DNA from: Bradyrhizobium canariense
GTDB taxonomy: Bacteria; Pseudomonadota; Alphaproteobacteria; Rhizobiales; Xanthobacteraceae
DNA: 64,000 bases
Direction: 5' to 3'
Assembly: GCF_019402665.1 (NCBI RefSeq)
Contig: NZ_VSST01000040.1
Span: 1-64,000, forward strand
The position numbers were made by a program, and so were the translations under genes. The notes beneath the pieces were generated by a model that saw only the letters and a list, made by a program, of their open reading frames with translations, was not told the DNA's origin and searched no databases. This document shows positions 24,187-33,635 of the stretch, piece after piece (position 1 is the stretch's first letter; each line of letters starts with the position of its first letter).

Positions 24187-26508
24187 CTACACCGGATCGA
24201 AAGCCCGGATCGGCGGCAGATTGCCGGTGAACTTCTCGACCTCGACTGTCGTGAGCTGGCCGGTGCAGCCCTGCGCAAAGGACGAGGTGCCGACGTCGCG
24301 GGTCAGCACGTTCGGATTGCCGTGCACGCAGAGCGGCGCGTCGTCTTCGGGGTCCATCGGGTCGTACCAGGCGCCGGTCGGGAGCTGGACCACGCCGGGC
24401 GCGATACCGTCGGTGACGTGGACCGCGGCAAGACAGGCACCGCGCGCGTTGAACAGCCGGATGATGTCGCCGTCCTTGATCCCGCGCGCGTCAGCGTCCC
24501 CTGGGTTCATGCGCGCGACCTCGCGGCCGCGATGCTTGGCGGCGAGCGAATGTCCACCGAAATCGAGCTGGCTATGCAGACGCGTCACCGGCTGGTTGGC
24601 GACCAGAAAACACGGCGCCCCCGGCTTGGGCATGTCGGACTTCTCCAGCCAGACCGGATGGCCCGGACAATCCGCATCGCCATGACCTGCGATCTTGGCG
24701 GAGAATATCTCGATGCGACCGCTCGGCGTCGGCAAAGCGTGATTGACGGGATCGTCGCGGAAGCGGCGCAGCCGGCCGCCGTCGTCAGGCTGCTGCGGCA
24801 CGACCAGGCTGCCGCGCCGCCAGAACTCTTCGAAGCTCGGCGCCTCCAAACCGCGCGCTTCGAGCGAGGCGCGGGTCGGCTCATAAAGATGTTCCAGCCA
24901 CTGCCGTGACGTCCGCCCCTCGGTGAAGGGTTCGCGCGCGCCGAGACGGTCGGCGAGATCGGCAAAGATCTCGTAGTCGTCGCGCGCAAGGCCGAACGGC
25001 TCGGCGATCCGGTGCATGGCGACCATGAGGGGATCGTTGCTGGAATAGCCGATGTCTTCGCGTTCGAGCGTCATCGTCGAGGGCAGCACGATGTCGGCAT
25101 GCCGGGCCGTGGCGGTCCATGCGAGCTCGTGCACGACCAGCGTGTCGACTTTCGCAAACGCCTTGCGCAGGCGGTTGATGTCCTGGTGGTGATGGAAGGG
25201 ATTGCCGCCGGCCCAGTAGACCAGGCGGATATCCGGATAGGTGCGCGTCTCGCCGTTGTAGCGATAGGTGCTGCCGGGATTGAGCAGCATATCGGCGATG
25301 CGCGCCACCGGAATGAAATCGCGGACGGCGTTGCGGCCCTGCCCCAATGTCGGCCCCGGCACGTCGTTGACGCGGCGGCCGTAATAGCCGATCGCCCCCA
25401 ACGAATAGGCGTAGCCGCCGCCGGAGAGGCCGATCTGGCCGAGCGCTGCCGCCAGCACCATGCCTATCCACACCGGCTGCTCGCCATGCTCGGCGCGCTG
25501 GAGCGAATGGGAGACAGTAATGAGCGCACGCTTGCCGGCGAGCCGGCGCGCAAGTGTGCGGATCGTATTTGCGTCGACGCCGCAGATCGCGGCGGCCCAT
25601 TCGGCGTGCTTGGGTTGGCCGTCGCTCTCGCCTGTGAGATAGCGCAGGAAGACGGGCCATCCCTCGGTGTAGCGATCGAGGAAAGCCTGGTCGTGCAGGT
25701 TTTCCGCGACCAGCGTATGAACGATGCCGAGCATCAGCGCGGTGTCGGTGCCGGGCACGCACGTCATCCATTCGGCGCCGGCCTCGACGGGCAGGTCTTC
25801 GCGCAGTGGGCTGACCAGGACGAACTCGCAGCCGCGGCGGCGCGCAGCTTCCATCGCGCCGCGCTCGACATGCTTGCTGATCGAGCCGCCTGCGACCATC
25901 GAGTTCTTCAGCGCCATGCCGCCGAACGCCAGCACGATGTCGGTATCGGCCGCGATCTGCTCCCAGGTGACGTTGCGCTTGGTGATGTCCTCGTAGCCGC
26001 AGAGGATCTGCGGCAGCAGCACCGAGGACGCGCCGGAGGAATAGGAGTTCACCGAGCGCACATAGCCGCCCAACGCGATGTTGAGGAAGCGGTGCACCTG
26101 GCTCTGGGCGTGATGGAAGCGGCCCGCGCTGGACCAGCCATAGGAGCCGCCGAACACGGCGCCGGGGCCGCGCGTGTCACGGATGCGTGCCAGCTCGTCG
26201 CCGAGCAGATCGAGCGCCTTCTCCCAGCTGACGGAGACGAATTCGTCGCGGCCGCGGCGATCGTCCGGACCGGGACCGCGTTCGAGCCAGCCGCGGCGGA
26301 TCGCAGGTTGGGTGATGCGCGCCTGATGGCGCAGCGCGCCGGGAAAATTATCGATGATGCCGTTCGGATCGGGATCGCCCGCATAGGCCCTGACCTCGAG
26401 CCCGGCCTCGCCTTGACGTGCCGAGAACACGCCCCAATGCGAGGTGTGCGGCTTGAAGCCGTCGGACAGGTCGAGGCCGGGGTCGGGGAAGCCAATCGTA
26501 TCGTCCAT
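24187..26508 (-). CDS. Molybdopterin oxidoreductase, BisC/DorA/TorA type
   Basis: The 773-residue enzyme belongs to the DMSO-reductase family without a 4Fe-4S centre: there is no N-terminal Cys motif, and Ser127 in YGWSSAGRFHH matches the serine ligand of molybdenum in DorA and BisC. Later segments are VYWAGGNPFHHHQDINRL, a bis-MGD-binding core, and the C-terminal ANQPVTRLHSQLDFG cap. No Tat signal is visible, favouring a cytoplasmic BisC-like S- or N-oxide reductase (for example of biotin or methionine sulfoxide) over a respiratory TMAO or DMSO reductase. It stands without a cytochrome or chaperone gene. Confidence 0.85.
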   Translation of the reverse strand: MDDTIGFPDPGLDLSDGFKPHTSHWGVFSARQGEAGLEVRAYAGDPDPNGIIDNFPGALRHQARITQPAIRRGWLERGPGPDDRRGRDEFVSVSWEKALDLLGDELARIRDTRGPGAVFGGSYGWSSAGRFHHAQSQVHRFLNIALGGYVRSVNSYSSGASSVLLPQILCGYEDITKRNVTWEQIAADTDIVLAFGGMALKNSMVAGGSISKHVERGAMEAARRRGCEFVLVSPLREDLPVEAGAEWMTCVPGTDTALMLGIVHTLVAENLHDQAFLDRYTEGWPVFLRYLTGESDGQPKHAEWAAAICGVDANTIRTLARRLAGKRALITVSHSLQRAEHGEQPVWIGMVLAAALGQIGLSGGGYAYSLGAIGYYGRRVNDVPGPTLGQGRNAVRDFIPVARIADMLLNPGSTYRYNGETRTYPDIRLVYWAGGNPFHHHQDINRLRKAFAKVDTLVVHELAWTATARHADIVLPSTMTLEREDIGYSSNDPLMVAMHRIAEPFGLARDDYEIFADLADRLGAREPFTEGRTSRQWLEHLYEPTRASLEARGLEAPSFEEFWRRGSLVVPQQPDDGGRLRRFRDDPVNHALPTPSGRIEIFSAKIAGHGDADCPGHPVWLEKSDMPKPGAPCFLVANQPVTRLHSQLDFGGHSLAAKHRGREVARMNPGDADARGIKDGDIIRLFNARGACLAAVHVTDGIAPGVVQLPTGAWYDPMDPEDDAPLCVHGNPNVLTRDVGTSSFAQGCTGQLTTVEVEKFTGNLPPIRAFDPV

Positions 26509-26800
26509 CGTCGCATTCCTTGTTCCGGTCGCGGCACTGTCCCGGCCGCACCGATAACCCGGGTCGCAGTATAGCGATCCGCGCTTCGATGTCGTCGGGT
26601 CAGGGCCGGCGAAAATGCCGGGCGCTCGTGCAAAGACAGATTGGCGAACGTTCGCAGGGACGACCGGCGGCGATTTTTCGACCAGTTTGTGCTTTTATTT
26701 TCAACGTCTTAGCCGTCTGCATTCAGGGCCGTGCGGTCCGTTTTCCGGCAAGACTTGGCGCGAGATCTCTTGCAACGACACTGACATTGAAATGTGCGAT

Positions 26801-27184
26801 ATGCCGCCCGTCACACACAACATCGGTCCCGTCATGATCAAGCGCGAATTGCCCTACGAAGGTCTGCTCCACGAAGTGGTCGAGCACAATGGCGTGCTTT
26901 ACATCGGTGGAATCGTCCCCGAGGACACGAGCCTCGATATGTCGGGCCAGGCCAACGACGTCCTCGGGCAGTTGGCGCAGTTACTCAAGACCCTCGGATC
27001 CGATCTGAGCAACGTCTTGCAGGTGACCATCTACATGGCGAGCCTCAAGGAAAAGGCAGAGTTCAATGCGGCCTGGAAGGCGCATTTTGCAGAGGCTCAT
27101 CTGCCGGCGCGCGCGGCAATCGGCGTGGCCGATCTCGGTCCTGGCGTCAAACTCGAGATCACGGCCATCGCCGCTCGACAATAG
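26801..27184 (+). CDS. RidA-family protein (YjgF/YER057c/UK114)
   Basis: The 127-residue protein is RidA-like: LHEVVEHNGVLYIGGIVPED, QANDVLGQLAQLLKTLGSDLSNVLQVTIYM, then PARAAIGVADLGPGVKLEITAIA. The Arg in PARAAIGV matches the catalytic Arg of enamine/imine deaminases. Start choice is uncertain: 26801, 26792 and 26834 are all in frame and none has a strong ribosome site; homologues may begin at MIKREL (26834). It lies divergent from the molybdoenzyme and convergent with LysR. Confidence 0.8.
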   Translation: MPPVTHNIGPVMIKRELPYEGLLHEVVEHNGVLYIGGIVPEDTSLDMSGQANDVLGQLAQLLKTLGSDLSNVLQVTIYMASLKEKAEFNAAWKAHFAEAHLPARAAIGVADLGPGVKLEITAIAARQ

Positions 27185-27265
27185 TGGCACGGAATCCGCT
27201 GATCGAGAGGTCCCGACGATCATCAAGCCTAGATGCGCGACGTGGTGCGGTTGAGGCAAGTCGAA

Positions 27266-28210
27266 TCAGGAGGCGGCCGCTTGGTACAGGCACTCACGTA
27301 ACCAAGCATGAGCTCCGTCCTCCTGATTGCGCGGATGCCACAGCGCAACGATGCGCGCCGGCGGCAGATCGAGCGGCGGCGATGTAAGATCGAGCTCGTG
27401 GGAAAATCGCATCAGAAAACGTCGCGGAAGGGTGCAGATGCAGTCGCTGTGGGCAAGGATGACCGGCGCCAGCGCATAGGTTTGAATCGAGACGGCGACG
27501 CGTCGGGAACGGCCTAGCCCGGCGAGTGCGTCGTCGACCAGACCAGAAAAGCCGCCACCGTCGGCGGAGATCAACAGATGGTCGAGCGCGCAAAAACCAT
27601 CGAGATCAAGCGGCCCGTGGCCGCGCGGGTGACCTTTGCGCTGCGCGGAGAGGAAGCTGTCCTCGAAAAGCGGGCGCTGCATCAGATCGCCGTGTGCCCC
27701 ATCAGCCCCCGTCACCAGAATGTCGATCTCGCCCCGTTCAAGCCGATCGACAACGTCGCGCGTCGGATGGACGAAGGCTAGCCGCGCCCGTGCGGCCGTG
27801 GAGGTCAACCGCGCGACGAATCCGGGCGCCAGCGTCACGGCTGGATTCTCGTGGATGGCAACGACAAAGGTGCGCTGGCTGTGGACCGGGTCGAATACTG
27901 CCGGTCCCTCGACCATGCGACGGAGCTTGCCGAGCACGTCTGCCAGATCCGCCTGCAGCTCCACCGCTCTCGTCGTCGGCACCACGCCGCGGCCCGCCGC
28001 CGCGGGCACGAACAAGGGGTCGGCAAAGACCTGTCGCAGCCGGTTCAATCGAGCCGATAGCGCGGGCTGACCGATGTTCAGGCGCGACGCCGCGCGCGTG
28101 ACGTTCCGCTCGCGCAGCAGAGCCTCCAGGGCGAGCAATAGGCCGAGGTCGATCTCGGCGAGATCGGTGTCGTCGGCCAGCCGACCTGGACCGTGTTCCG
28201 CATCCGGCAT
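27266..28210 (-). CDS. LysR-family regulator, NodD-like branch
   Basis: The 314-residue protein starts with a LysR helix-turn-helix (DLGLLLALEALLRERNVTRAASRLNIGQPALSARLNRLRQVFADPLFVP, residues 20-70 in parts) of the type seen in NodD/NahR-like regulators, followed by a two-lobe effector domain. ATG 28210 is preceded by GGAGGAGG, a strong site, so the longer frame to 28276 is rejected. It is divergent from the metallo-hydrolase/alpha-beta-hydrolase pair across 230 bases, the usual arrangement for an activator of a small catabolic operon. Confidence 0.88.
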   Translation of the reverse strand: MPDAEHGPGRLADDTDLAEIDLGLLLALEALLRERNVTRAASRLNIGQPALSARLNRLRQVFADPLFVPAAAGRGVVPTTRAVELQADLADVLGKLRRMVEGPAVFDPVHSQRTFVVAIHENPAVTLAPGFVARLTSTAARARLAFVHPTRDVVDRLERGEIDILVTGADGAHGDLMQRPLFEDSFLSAQRKGHPRGHGPLDLDGFCALDHLLISADGGGFSGLVDDALAGLGRSRRVAVSIQTYALAPVILAHSDCICTLPRRFLMRFSHELDLTSPPLDLPPARIVALWHPRNQEDGAHAWLRECLYQAAAS

Positions 28211-28440
28211 CGGTCCTCCTCCGTTCAAAGCACATGATCGCGGCCGAACGAGCCGCGATGAGAGAGGTAGAGCCAAAATGGCGGTCTGAAAAGCTGGGCT
28301 GACCGCCTTTCGATATCGACGTCGTCGATGGGACCTATCGAGCCCACGGCCCTCCCGGCGGCGTGGTGCGCTTCGTACTTCCCGGTCACCGCGGCGCTGG
28401 CAATCAGGCCGGCTCAGCCACGACCTGGAGGAGGACCTTG

Positions 28441-29376
28441 ATGACGCAAGCGACGAAAACCTATCGCGTTGGCGATGCAGCCGTCACGCGGATTGATGAG
28501 TTGCGGCTTGCCGCGTTCAAGTTCGAGGCCCTCTATCCTGACGCCGAGCCGGATGCGCTGGAGCGCCATCGCGATCGGCTGGAGGCGGGCTCGTTCGATC
28601 CTGCGACCGGCACCTTCATTCAGAGCATCCACAGCTGGCTGGTCAAAACCCCGCACCACACGATCCTGATCGACACGGCGACCGGCAACGACAAGAACCG
28701 GCCCGACATCCCGCCGCTCCATCGTCTGAACGAACCTTTCCTGGCGCGGCTGGCGGCGGCCGGCGTCACCCCGGAACAGGTGGATTACGTTCTGCTCACG
28801 CATGTCCATGCCGACCACGTCGGCTGGAACACGCGCCTGGTCAACGGTCGCTGGATTCCGACATTCCCGAACGCAACCTACGTCTTCTCCGGGATCGAGC
28901 AGGCCTATGGCGAGAGCCTCGCGGCGGGCACGGAGCCCACAGGGGCAGCCCGCCCCGACCCGGCGCTCGGCCCGGCGGCGCGCAAGCCGGCCGACCGCGT
29001 CTATGACGACAGTGTGCGGCCGGTGATCGAGGCCGGCCTTGCCAAGCTCATCGCAGTGAATGGCGACGAGCTCCTTGAGGGCATCTCTTTCATCCCGACT
29101 CCCGGCCACAGCATCGATCACGCGTCGATCCGTCTCGTATCCCGCGGCGAGCAGGCGCTTTTTGCCGGCGACGTGATGCACCATCCACTGCAGGTGTATG
29201 AGCCTTCGCTCAATTCCTGCTTCTGCGAATTCCCTGAGGCCGCCTCGCGCTCTCGCGCCGCCGTCCTCGAGGACGCAGCCGAGCTTGGCGCAACCGTCTT
29301 CACCACCCATTTCGCACAATCGTCCGTCGGGCGCATCGACTGCCGCGGCGATCGCTTCGCCTGGCAATTCGTCTGA
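28441..29376 (+). CDS. MBL-fold metallo-hydrolase
   Basis: The 311-residue enzyme carries the metallo-beta-lactamase motif THVHADHVGW (His121, His123, Asp125, His126), PTPGHSIDHAS with the next His ligand and FAGDVMHHP with the bridging Asp. Length and layout match lactonase/AttM-like or uncharacterised ring hydrolases. GGAGGA precedes the ATG. The downstream alpha/beta hydrolase starts 15 bases after its stop, so the two form an operon under the divergent LysR, perhaps opening a lactone or cleaving an ester. Substrate unknown. Confidence 0.85.
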   Translation: MTQATKTYRVGDAAVTRIDELRLAAFKFEALYPDAEPDALERHRDRLEAGSFDPATGTFIQSIHSWLVKTPHHTILIDTATGNDKNRPDIPPLHRLNEPFLARLAAAGVTPEQVDYVLLTHVHADHVGWNTRLVNGRWIPTFPNATYVFSGIEQAYGESLAAGTEPTGAARPDPALGPAARKPADRVYDDSVRPVIEAGLAKLIAVNGDELLEGISFIPTPGHSIDHASIRLVSRGEQALFAGDVMHHPLQVYEPSLNSCFCEFPEAASRSRAAVLEDAAELGATVFTTHFAQSSVGRIDCRGDRFAWQFV

Positions 29377-29391
29377 TAAAGGAGACCGATC

Positions 29392-30393
29392 ATGGACCAG
29401 CAAACTTACGCGCAGGCAGACGGATCCGACATCGTGGTCGAGGATCTCATGATCCCGAGCGACACGGCCGGCATCTCGCTTCACTTGCGCAACAAGCGAA
29501 CAGCGGCGCTCAAGACGTTTTCCGCCGAGCGAACCATCCTGATGATGCACGGCGCGACCTATTCGTCGGAAAGCCTGTTCGATGTGCCGCTCGATGGCAT
29601 CTCCTTCATGGATTATCTCGCCGGGCACGGCTACGACGTCTTTGCACTCGACGTGCGCGGCTATGGCGGATCGACGCGTCCGCCCCAAATGGACGCGCCG
29701 CCGGAGGATTCTGAGCCGATTGTGCGCACGGAAGTCGGCGTGCGTGACCTCGCCAGCGCAGTCCAATACATCCTGAAGCAGCGCAACATCACGCGGCTCA
29801 ATCTGGTCGCGATGTCCTGGGGCGGCTCTGTGGCCGGTGCCTACACGGTAAGCAATAACGATAAGATCGTAAAGCTGGCGCTCGTCGCGCCACTGTGGTT
29901 GCTGAAGGGCCCGGCTCCGATCGATGCGGGCGGCCGCCTCGGGGCCTATCGCCACGTCCCTGTTCTGGACTTCAGGGAGCGCTGGCTTTCGGCAGCACCG
30001 GAAGCAGCGCGATCAAGTCTCATCCCGGAAGGTGGGTTCGAACTCTGGGCGGACATCTCGCTCGCAACAGACCCACAGGCCAGCGCAGGAGCTCGTCCGC
30101 TCATGCGTGCCGTGAACGGCCCGATCCTGGACATCCGCGAGTACTGGGCCGCCGGCAAGGCCCTTTACGAGCCCAGCGAGATTCGCGTGCCGGTGTTTCT
30201 GGTCCACGCCGAATGGGACCGCGACGTGCCCATCGGCTCGGCACAGGACCTCTTCCTCTCACTGAAACAGGCGCGATATCGGCGATGGGTCGAGATCGGC
30301 GAAGGCACGCACATGGTTCTGCTGGAGAAGAACCGGTTGCAGGCGTTCGACGCGATCAACCAGTTTCTCTCGGAACAGTATGAGCATGACTAG
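29392..30393 (+). CDS. Alpha/beta hydrolase
   Basis: The 333-residue protein shows the fold in order: LMMHGATYSSESLF (oxyanion turn), FALDVRGYGGSTRP, nucleophile Ser142 in AMSWGGSVAG, the VHAEWDRDVPI acid segment and EGTHMVLLEKNR with the final His. The nucleophile elbow is M-S-W-G-G, not G-x-S-x-G. It follows the metallo-hydrolase with GGAGA upstream. Likely an esterase or C-C hydrolase in the same catabolic step; no signal peptide. Confidence 0.85.
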   Translation: MDQQTYAQADGSDIVVEDLMIPSDTAGISLHLRNKRTAALKTFSAERTILMMHGATYSSESLFDVPLDGISFMDYLAGHGYDVFALDVRGYGGSTRPPQMDAPPEDSEPIVRTEVGVRDLASAVQYILKQRNITRLNLVAMSWGGSVAGAYTVSNNDKIVKLALVAPLWLLKGPAPIDAGGRLGAYRHVPVLDFRERWLSAAPEAARSSLIPEGGFELWADISLATDPQASAGARPLMRAVNGPILDIREYWAAGKALYEPSEIRVPVFLVHAEWDRDVPIGSAQDLFLSLKQARYRRWVEIGEGTHMVLLEKNRLQAFDAINQFLSEQYEHD

Positions 30394-30443
30394 CGCGATC
30401 TTCGCGCGGATCCCGCCGCGAGAACACAGGTGCCTCGCCCGAA

Positions 30444-31478
30444 TCAAACCGACACGAGATCTCCGGTTTCCGCTGCGCGCTTGACCGCGTCGATCACCCT
30501 GAGCGTTTTTAGCCCTTCGTGCCCACTCACCACAGGCGTGGCCGTGCCGCAGATAACACCACAGAAATTTGCGATCTGCAGGCCAAGCGGGTCTTCCTTC
30601 TCATATCTTAGCTGCTCGCGCTCAATCGGCGCCCACCAACTGGCCTTGCTCGGATGATGCCATAAATCGAGTTGCGGAATAGCCAGCGATGCCCGCGTGC
30701 CGCCGATCTGGTAACACGCCTCCTGCGTACGACTGTAGGCTGGGTTCTCACCGGCGGTGAATTCCCAGCTCCAAGGCGACTGGATGGTATCGGAGACATT
30801 GACCGTTCCCAGCGCGCCGGAGGCGAAATGCAGGATCACCACCGCGGTCTCTTCAACGCCATTTCCGCGCAGCCGATTGGATTGGGCAGCCTGCACCGCG
30901 ACGATATCGCCGCACAGATACCGCAACAGGTCGATATCGTGGATGAGATTCAGGAAAATGGGGCCCGCTCCTTTCTCGCGGCGCCAGGACACTTCAAAAT
31001 AATCGTCCGGCTTGATCAACCAGAACATGCCATGCACCGATACGATCTGACCGAGCCCGCCACTATCGATCTCCGCCTTGGCGCGTTGGATCATCGGGCT
31101 GTGGCGGCGGTGGTGGCCGGTTAGCAACGGCACGCCCGCCCGGTCGGAGGCTTCGACCAACGCCTGTGCAGCAACGACATCATCCGCTAACGGTTTCTCG
31201 ATCAGCGCCGGGATGCCCGCAGCGATACAATCCATGCCGTTCGCCACGTGCATCTGGTTGGGGGTGGCGACGACCACCCCGTCGGGCCGACTTTCGGAGA
31301 GCATGTCCCGAAAGGACGGAAACCAGTTCACGTTCAGCGAAACCGCCAACTCTCGTGCTGCCGGCGTCGGATCGACGATCGACGACAGCACCGCCTCCGG
31401 CCGCGCGAGAATATGTTCAATATGTCGCTTGCCGATGAGACCCGCTCCCATGACCGTCAGGCGGATGGGTGCACTCAT
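30444..31478 (-). CDS. Gfo/Idh/MocA-family oxidoreductase
   Basis: The 344-residue protein has a Rossmann NAD(P) site GAGLIGKRHIEHI at the N-terminus, VVVATPNQMH, the family EKPLADD signature with its Lys, and an IHDIDLLRYL catalytic His segment, then a C-terminal beta sheet. Members oxidise or reduce cyclic polyols and sugars such as inositol. It is the last gene of the twelve-gene operon, six bases after aroQ, suggesting a role on a hydroxylated cyclohexane-type substrate. Confidence 0.88.
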   Translation of the reverse strand: MSAPIRLTVMGAGLIGKRHIEHILARPEAVLSSIVDPTPAARELAVSLNVNWFPSFRDMLSESRPDGVVVATPNQMHVANGMDCIAAGIPALIEKPLADDVVAAQALVEASDRAGVPLLTGHHRRHSPMIQRAKAEIDSGGLGQIVSVHGMFWLIKPDDYFEVSWRREKGAGPIFLNLIHDIDLLRYLCGDIVAVQAAQSNRLRGNGVEETAVVILHFASGALGTVNVSDTIQSPWSWEFTAGENPAYSRTQEACYQIGGTRASLAIPQLDLWHHPSKASWWAPIEREQLRYEKEDPLGLQIANFCGVICGTATPVVSGHEGLKTLRVIDAVKRAAETGDLVSV

Positions 31479-31484
31479 GCGATT

Positions 31485-31934
31485 CTATACCTTCTTCTCA
31501 TCGAGCAGCTTGGCCACGCGACGCAAGCCGAGCAGATAACCCTGAGTGCCGAAGCCTGCAATAACGCCATCAGCTCGTTTGGAAACGAACGAGTGGTGGC
31601 GGAATTCCTCGCGCTTGTGCACATTGGAAATGTGCACCTCGATCACTGTCCCCTCGAACGTGTTCAAAGCATCCAGGATGGCGACTGACGTATGGGTGAA
31701 AGCCGCGGGATTCATCACGACGCCGACAGCCGTCTCGCGTGCCTCGTGGACCCAATCGATCAACTCGTATTCTCTGTTCGACTGATGAAAGCGTAGCTCC
31801 AGAGCAAGCTCCCCGGCCAGCGCCCGGCAATCCCGCTCCACATCGGCAAGCGTTTCGTGACCGTAGATGTGGGGCTGGCGCTTGCCAAGCAAATTGAGAT
31901 TTGGCCCGTTGAGGACGTAGACAAGACGACTCAT
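31485..31934 (-). CDS. aroQ: Type II 3-dehydroquinate dehydratase
   Basis: The 149-residue enzyme is a clear type II dehydroquinase: VLNGPNLNLLGKRQPHIYG with the catalytic Tyr loop, LRFHQSNREYELIDWVHEA, MNPAAFTHTSVAILDAL, and EVHISNVHKREEFRHHSFVS with the catalytic His. It interconverts 3-dehydroquinate and 3-dehydroshikimate. Its place in an operon with an importer and two shikimate/quinate dehydrogenases suggests a catabolic copy rather than the housekeeping biosynthetic one. Confidence 0.95.
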   Translation of the reverse strand: MSRLVYVLNGPNLNLLGKRQPHIYGHETLADVERDCRALAGELALELRFHQSNREYELIDWVHEARETAVGVVMNPAAFTHTSVAILDALNTFEGTVIEVHISNVHKREEFRHHSFVSKRADGVIAGFGTQGYLLGLRRVAKLLDEKKV

Positions 31935-31947
31935 GGATAAACTCCGT

Positions 31948-32694
31948 TCAGTGATGGGCTAGGATCTCGCCAAGGAACTGCTTGGTGCGAGCGTGCTGCG
32001 GATTGCGGAAGAACGCGTCGGGCACACCTTCTTCGATTATCTGCCCTTCAGCCATGAAGATGACACGGTCGGCAACCTGGCGGGCAAAACCCATCTCGTG
32101 GGTGACGCAAATCATGGTCATGCCGTCGTTGGCGAGGCCAATCATCGTGTCGAGCACTTCCTTGACCATTTCCGGATCGAGAGCCGAGGTCGGTTCATCA
32201 AACAGCATGACCTTGGGCTGCATGCAGAGAGCACGCGCGATAGCGACACGTTGCTGCTGACCGCCCGAGAGTTGAGCCGGATACTTCTCGGCCTGCTCAC
32301 CAATGCGCACCCGCTCGAGATATTTTCGCGCGGTCGCCTCCGCTTCGGTCTTGCCGATGCGGCGCGCGCGAATGGGCGCGAGCATGCAGTTCTGCAAGAC
32401 CGTCATATGCGGAAAAAGGTTGAAGCTCTGAAAGACCATGCCGACGTCCTGACGTACGACATCGATGGCCTTGATGCTGTCGTCCAGCCGATGACCGTTC
32501 ACCACGATACTGCCCTGCTGGATCGCCTCCAGGCGGTTGATACAGCGTATCAGCGTCGACTTGCCCGAACCGGAAGGACCGCAGAGCACGATCTTTTCAC
32601 CTCGGCGCACAGTGAGATCAACGTTGCGGAGAGCCTGGTACCCGCCGTACCATTTCTGCACGCCCTTCATTTCGATCAGGATCTGGTCCTGCAT
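31948..32694 (-). CDS. Polar amino-acid-type ABC transporter ATPase
   Basis: The 248-residue protein has Walker A GPSGSGKST, Q-loop, signature LSGGQQQRVAIARAL, Walker B VMLFDEPTSALDPE and the H-loop THEMGFAR, in the GlnQ/HisP pattern. It energises the two permeases encoded upstream. The ATG at 32694 starts MQDQILIEMKGV at normal GlnQ length; the frame upstream is non-coding. The membrane partners and receptor lie in the same operon. Confidence 0.93.
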   Translation of the reverse strand: MQDQILIEMKGVQKWYGGYQALRNVDLTVRRGEKIVLCGPSGSGKSTLIRCINRLEAIQQGSIVVNGHRLDDSIKAIDVVRQDVGMVFQSFNLFPHMTVLQNCMLAPIRARRIGKTEAEATARKYLERVRIGEQAEKYPAQLSGGQQQRVAIARALCMQPKVMLFDEPTSALDPEMVKEVLDTMIGLANDGMTMICVTHEMGFARQVADRVIFMAEGQIIEEGVPDAFFRNPQHARTKQFLGEILAHH

Positions 32695-32756
32695 GGATTC
32701 GGCCTCCGTTATCGGACGACGGCCAACGCGCCCAGCGCGTCGGCCGCTTGCAGTGA

Positions 32757-33584
32757 CTATTGAACTGTGAACGGAACTCCGGGGACTGAGTCGGGGAAGA
32801 TTGGCACGGGCGCCTTCATCCACTTGGCGTAGAAACCGGCCAATTTGCCATTGGACTTGATCTGGTCGATGAATTTGTTCGCCGTCTCGTTCCACTCCTT
32901 CTCTCCCAGGCGCGTGCAGGCCCCGTTGTACAAGGCGGTGAAGTGAAGCTTGGGCTCGAACCCAAGTTCCGGCTTTGCAGCGTTCAGACGCTGCGGGTAG
33001 AAACTGTTTGCGCCGACCGCCTGCACCTGACCCGAGAGCAGCGCCTGGATCGTGGCCGCGTCATCATCAAACCTGCGGATTTCGGCGCCCGCAGGAGCAT
33101 TATTGGTGACTTGGGTGTCCTGCGTGGAGGAGCGTGGGACGCCGATAACGTACTTCCCCATATCGGCATTACTGTTGATCGGAGTTGCCTGGGCAGCGAC
33201 CAGTGTAATCTCATTGGCAACATACGGTTTGGAATATTGTACCGCCTTCGCGCGCTCGGGCAGCATGGCCATGGTCGCGAACAGAATGTCCACGCGGCCT
33301 GTGGTCAGCGCCGGAATACGGTTGGCCACCGCCAGCGGGACGAACTCGGCCTTCACGCCGAGATATTCAGCGAAGGCGCGCCCCATGTCGGCATCGATCC
33401 CATCCTGCTTTCCTGAGCTATCGACATAGCCCCAGGGCGGATTATCGCCCTGAATGCCGATGACGACGACGCCCTTCTTCTTCACGTCCTCCAGCGTGCC
33501 CGCCTGCGAGCCGCCTGCGACAACGATGGCCGAGAGCGTCAGCAGCGCAATGCCGAGCTGGCGACGATTGAGCGAAAACAACAT
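32757..33584 (-). CDS. ABC transporter periplasmic binding protein (family 3)
   Basis: The 275-residue receptor begins with RRQLGIALLTLSAIVVAGGSQAG, a signal peptide with a twin-Arg look, then the family 3 core: GVVVIGIQGDNPPWGYVDSSGKQDGIDADMG is spread over residues 38-68, PALTTGRVDILFATMAMLPERAKAVQYSKPY follows. Family 3 receptors usually bind amino acids, but here the neighbouring genes act on hydroaromatic acids, so a carboxylated ring compound is a fair guess. GGAGGAG precedes the ATG. Confidence 0.9.
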   Translation of the reverse strand: MLFSLNRRQLGIALLTLSAIVVAGGSQAGTLEDVKKKGVVVIGIQGDNPPWGYVDSSGKQDGIDADMGRAFAEYLGVKAEFVPLAVANRIPALTTGRVDILFATMAMLPERAKAVQYSKPYVANEITLVAAQATPINSNADMGKYVIGVPRSSTQDTQVTNNAPAGAEIRRFDDDAATIQALLSGQVQAVGANSFYPQRLNAAKPELGFEPKLHFTALYNGACTRLGEKEWNETANKFIDQIKSNGKLAGFYAKWMKAPVPIFPDSVPGVPFTVQ

Positions 33585-33635
33585 GAGTATCTCCTCCTGG
33601 TGATGGCTGTGTTTGATTGAGTAGGTGCGCCGAAC

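Noticed and set aside
25012..26574. 520-codon plus-strand frame
   Set aside because: Antisense to the molybdoenzyme, whose protein matches its family throughout.
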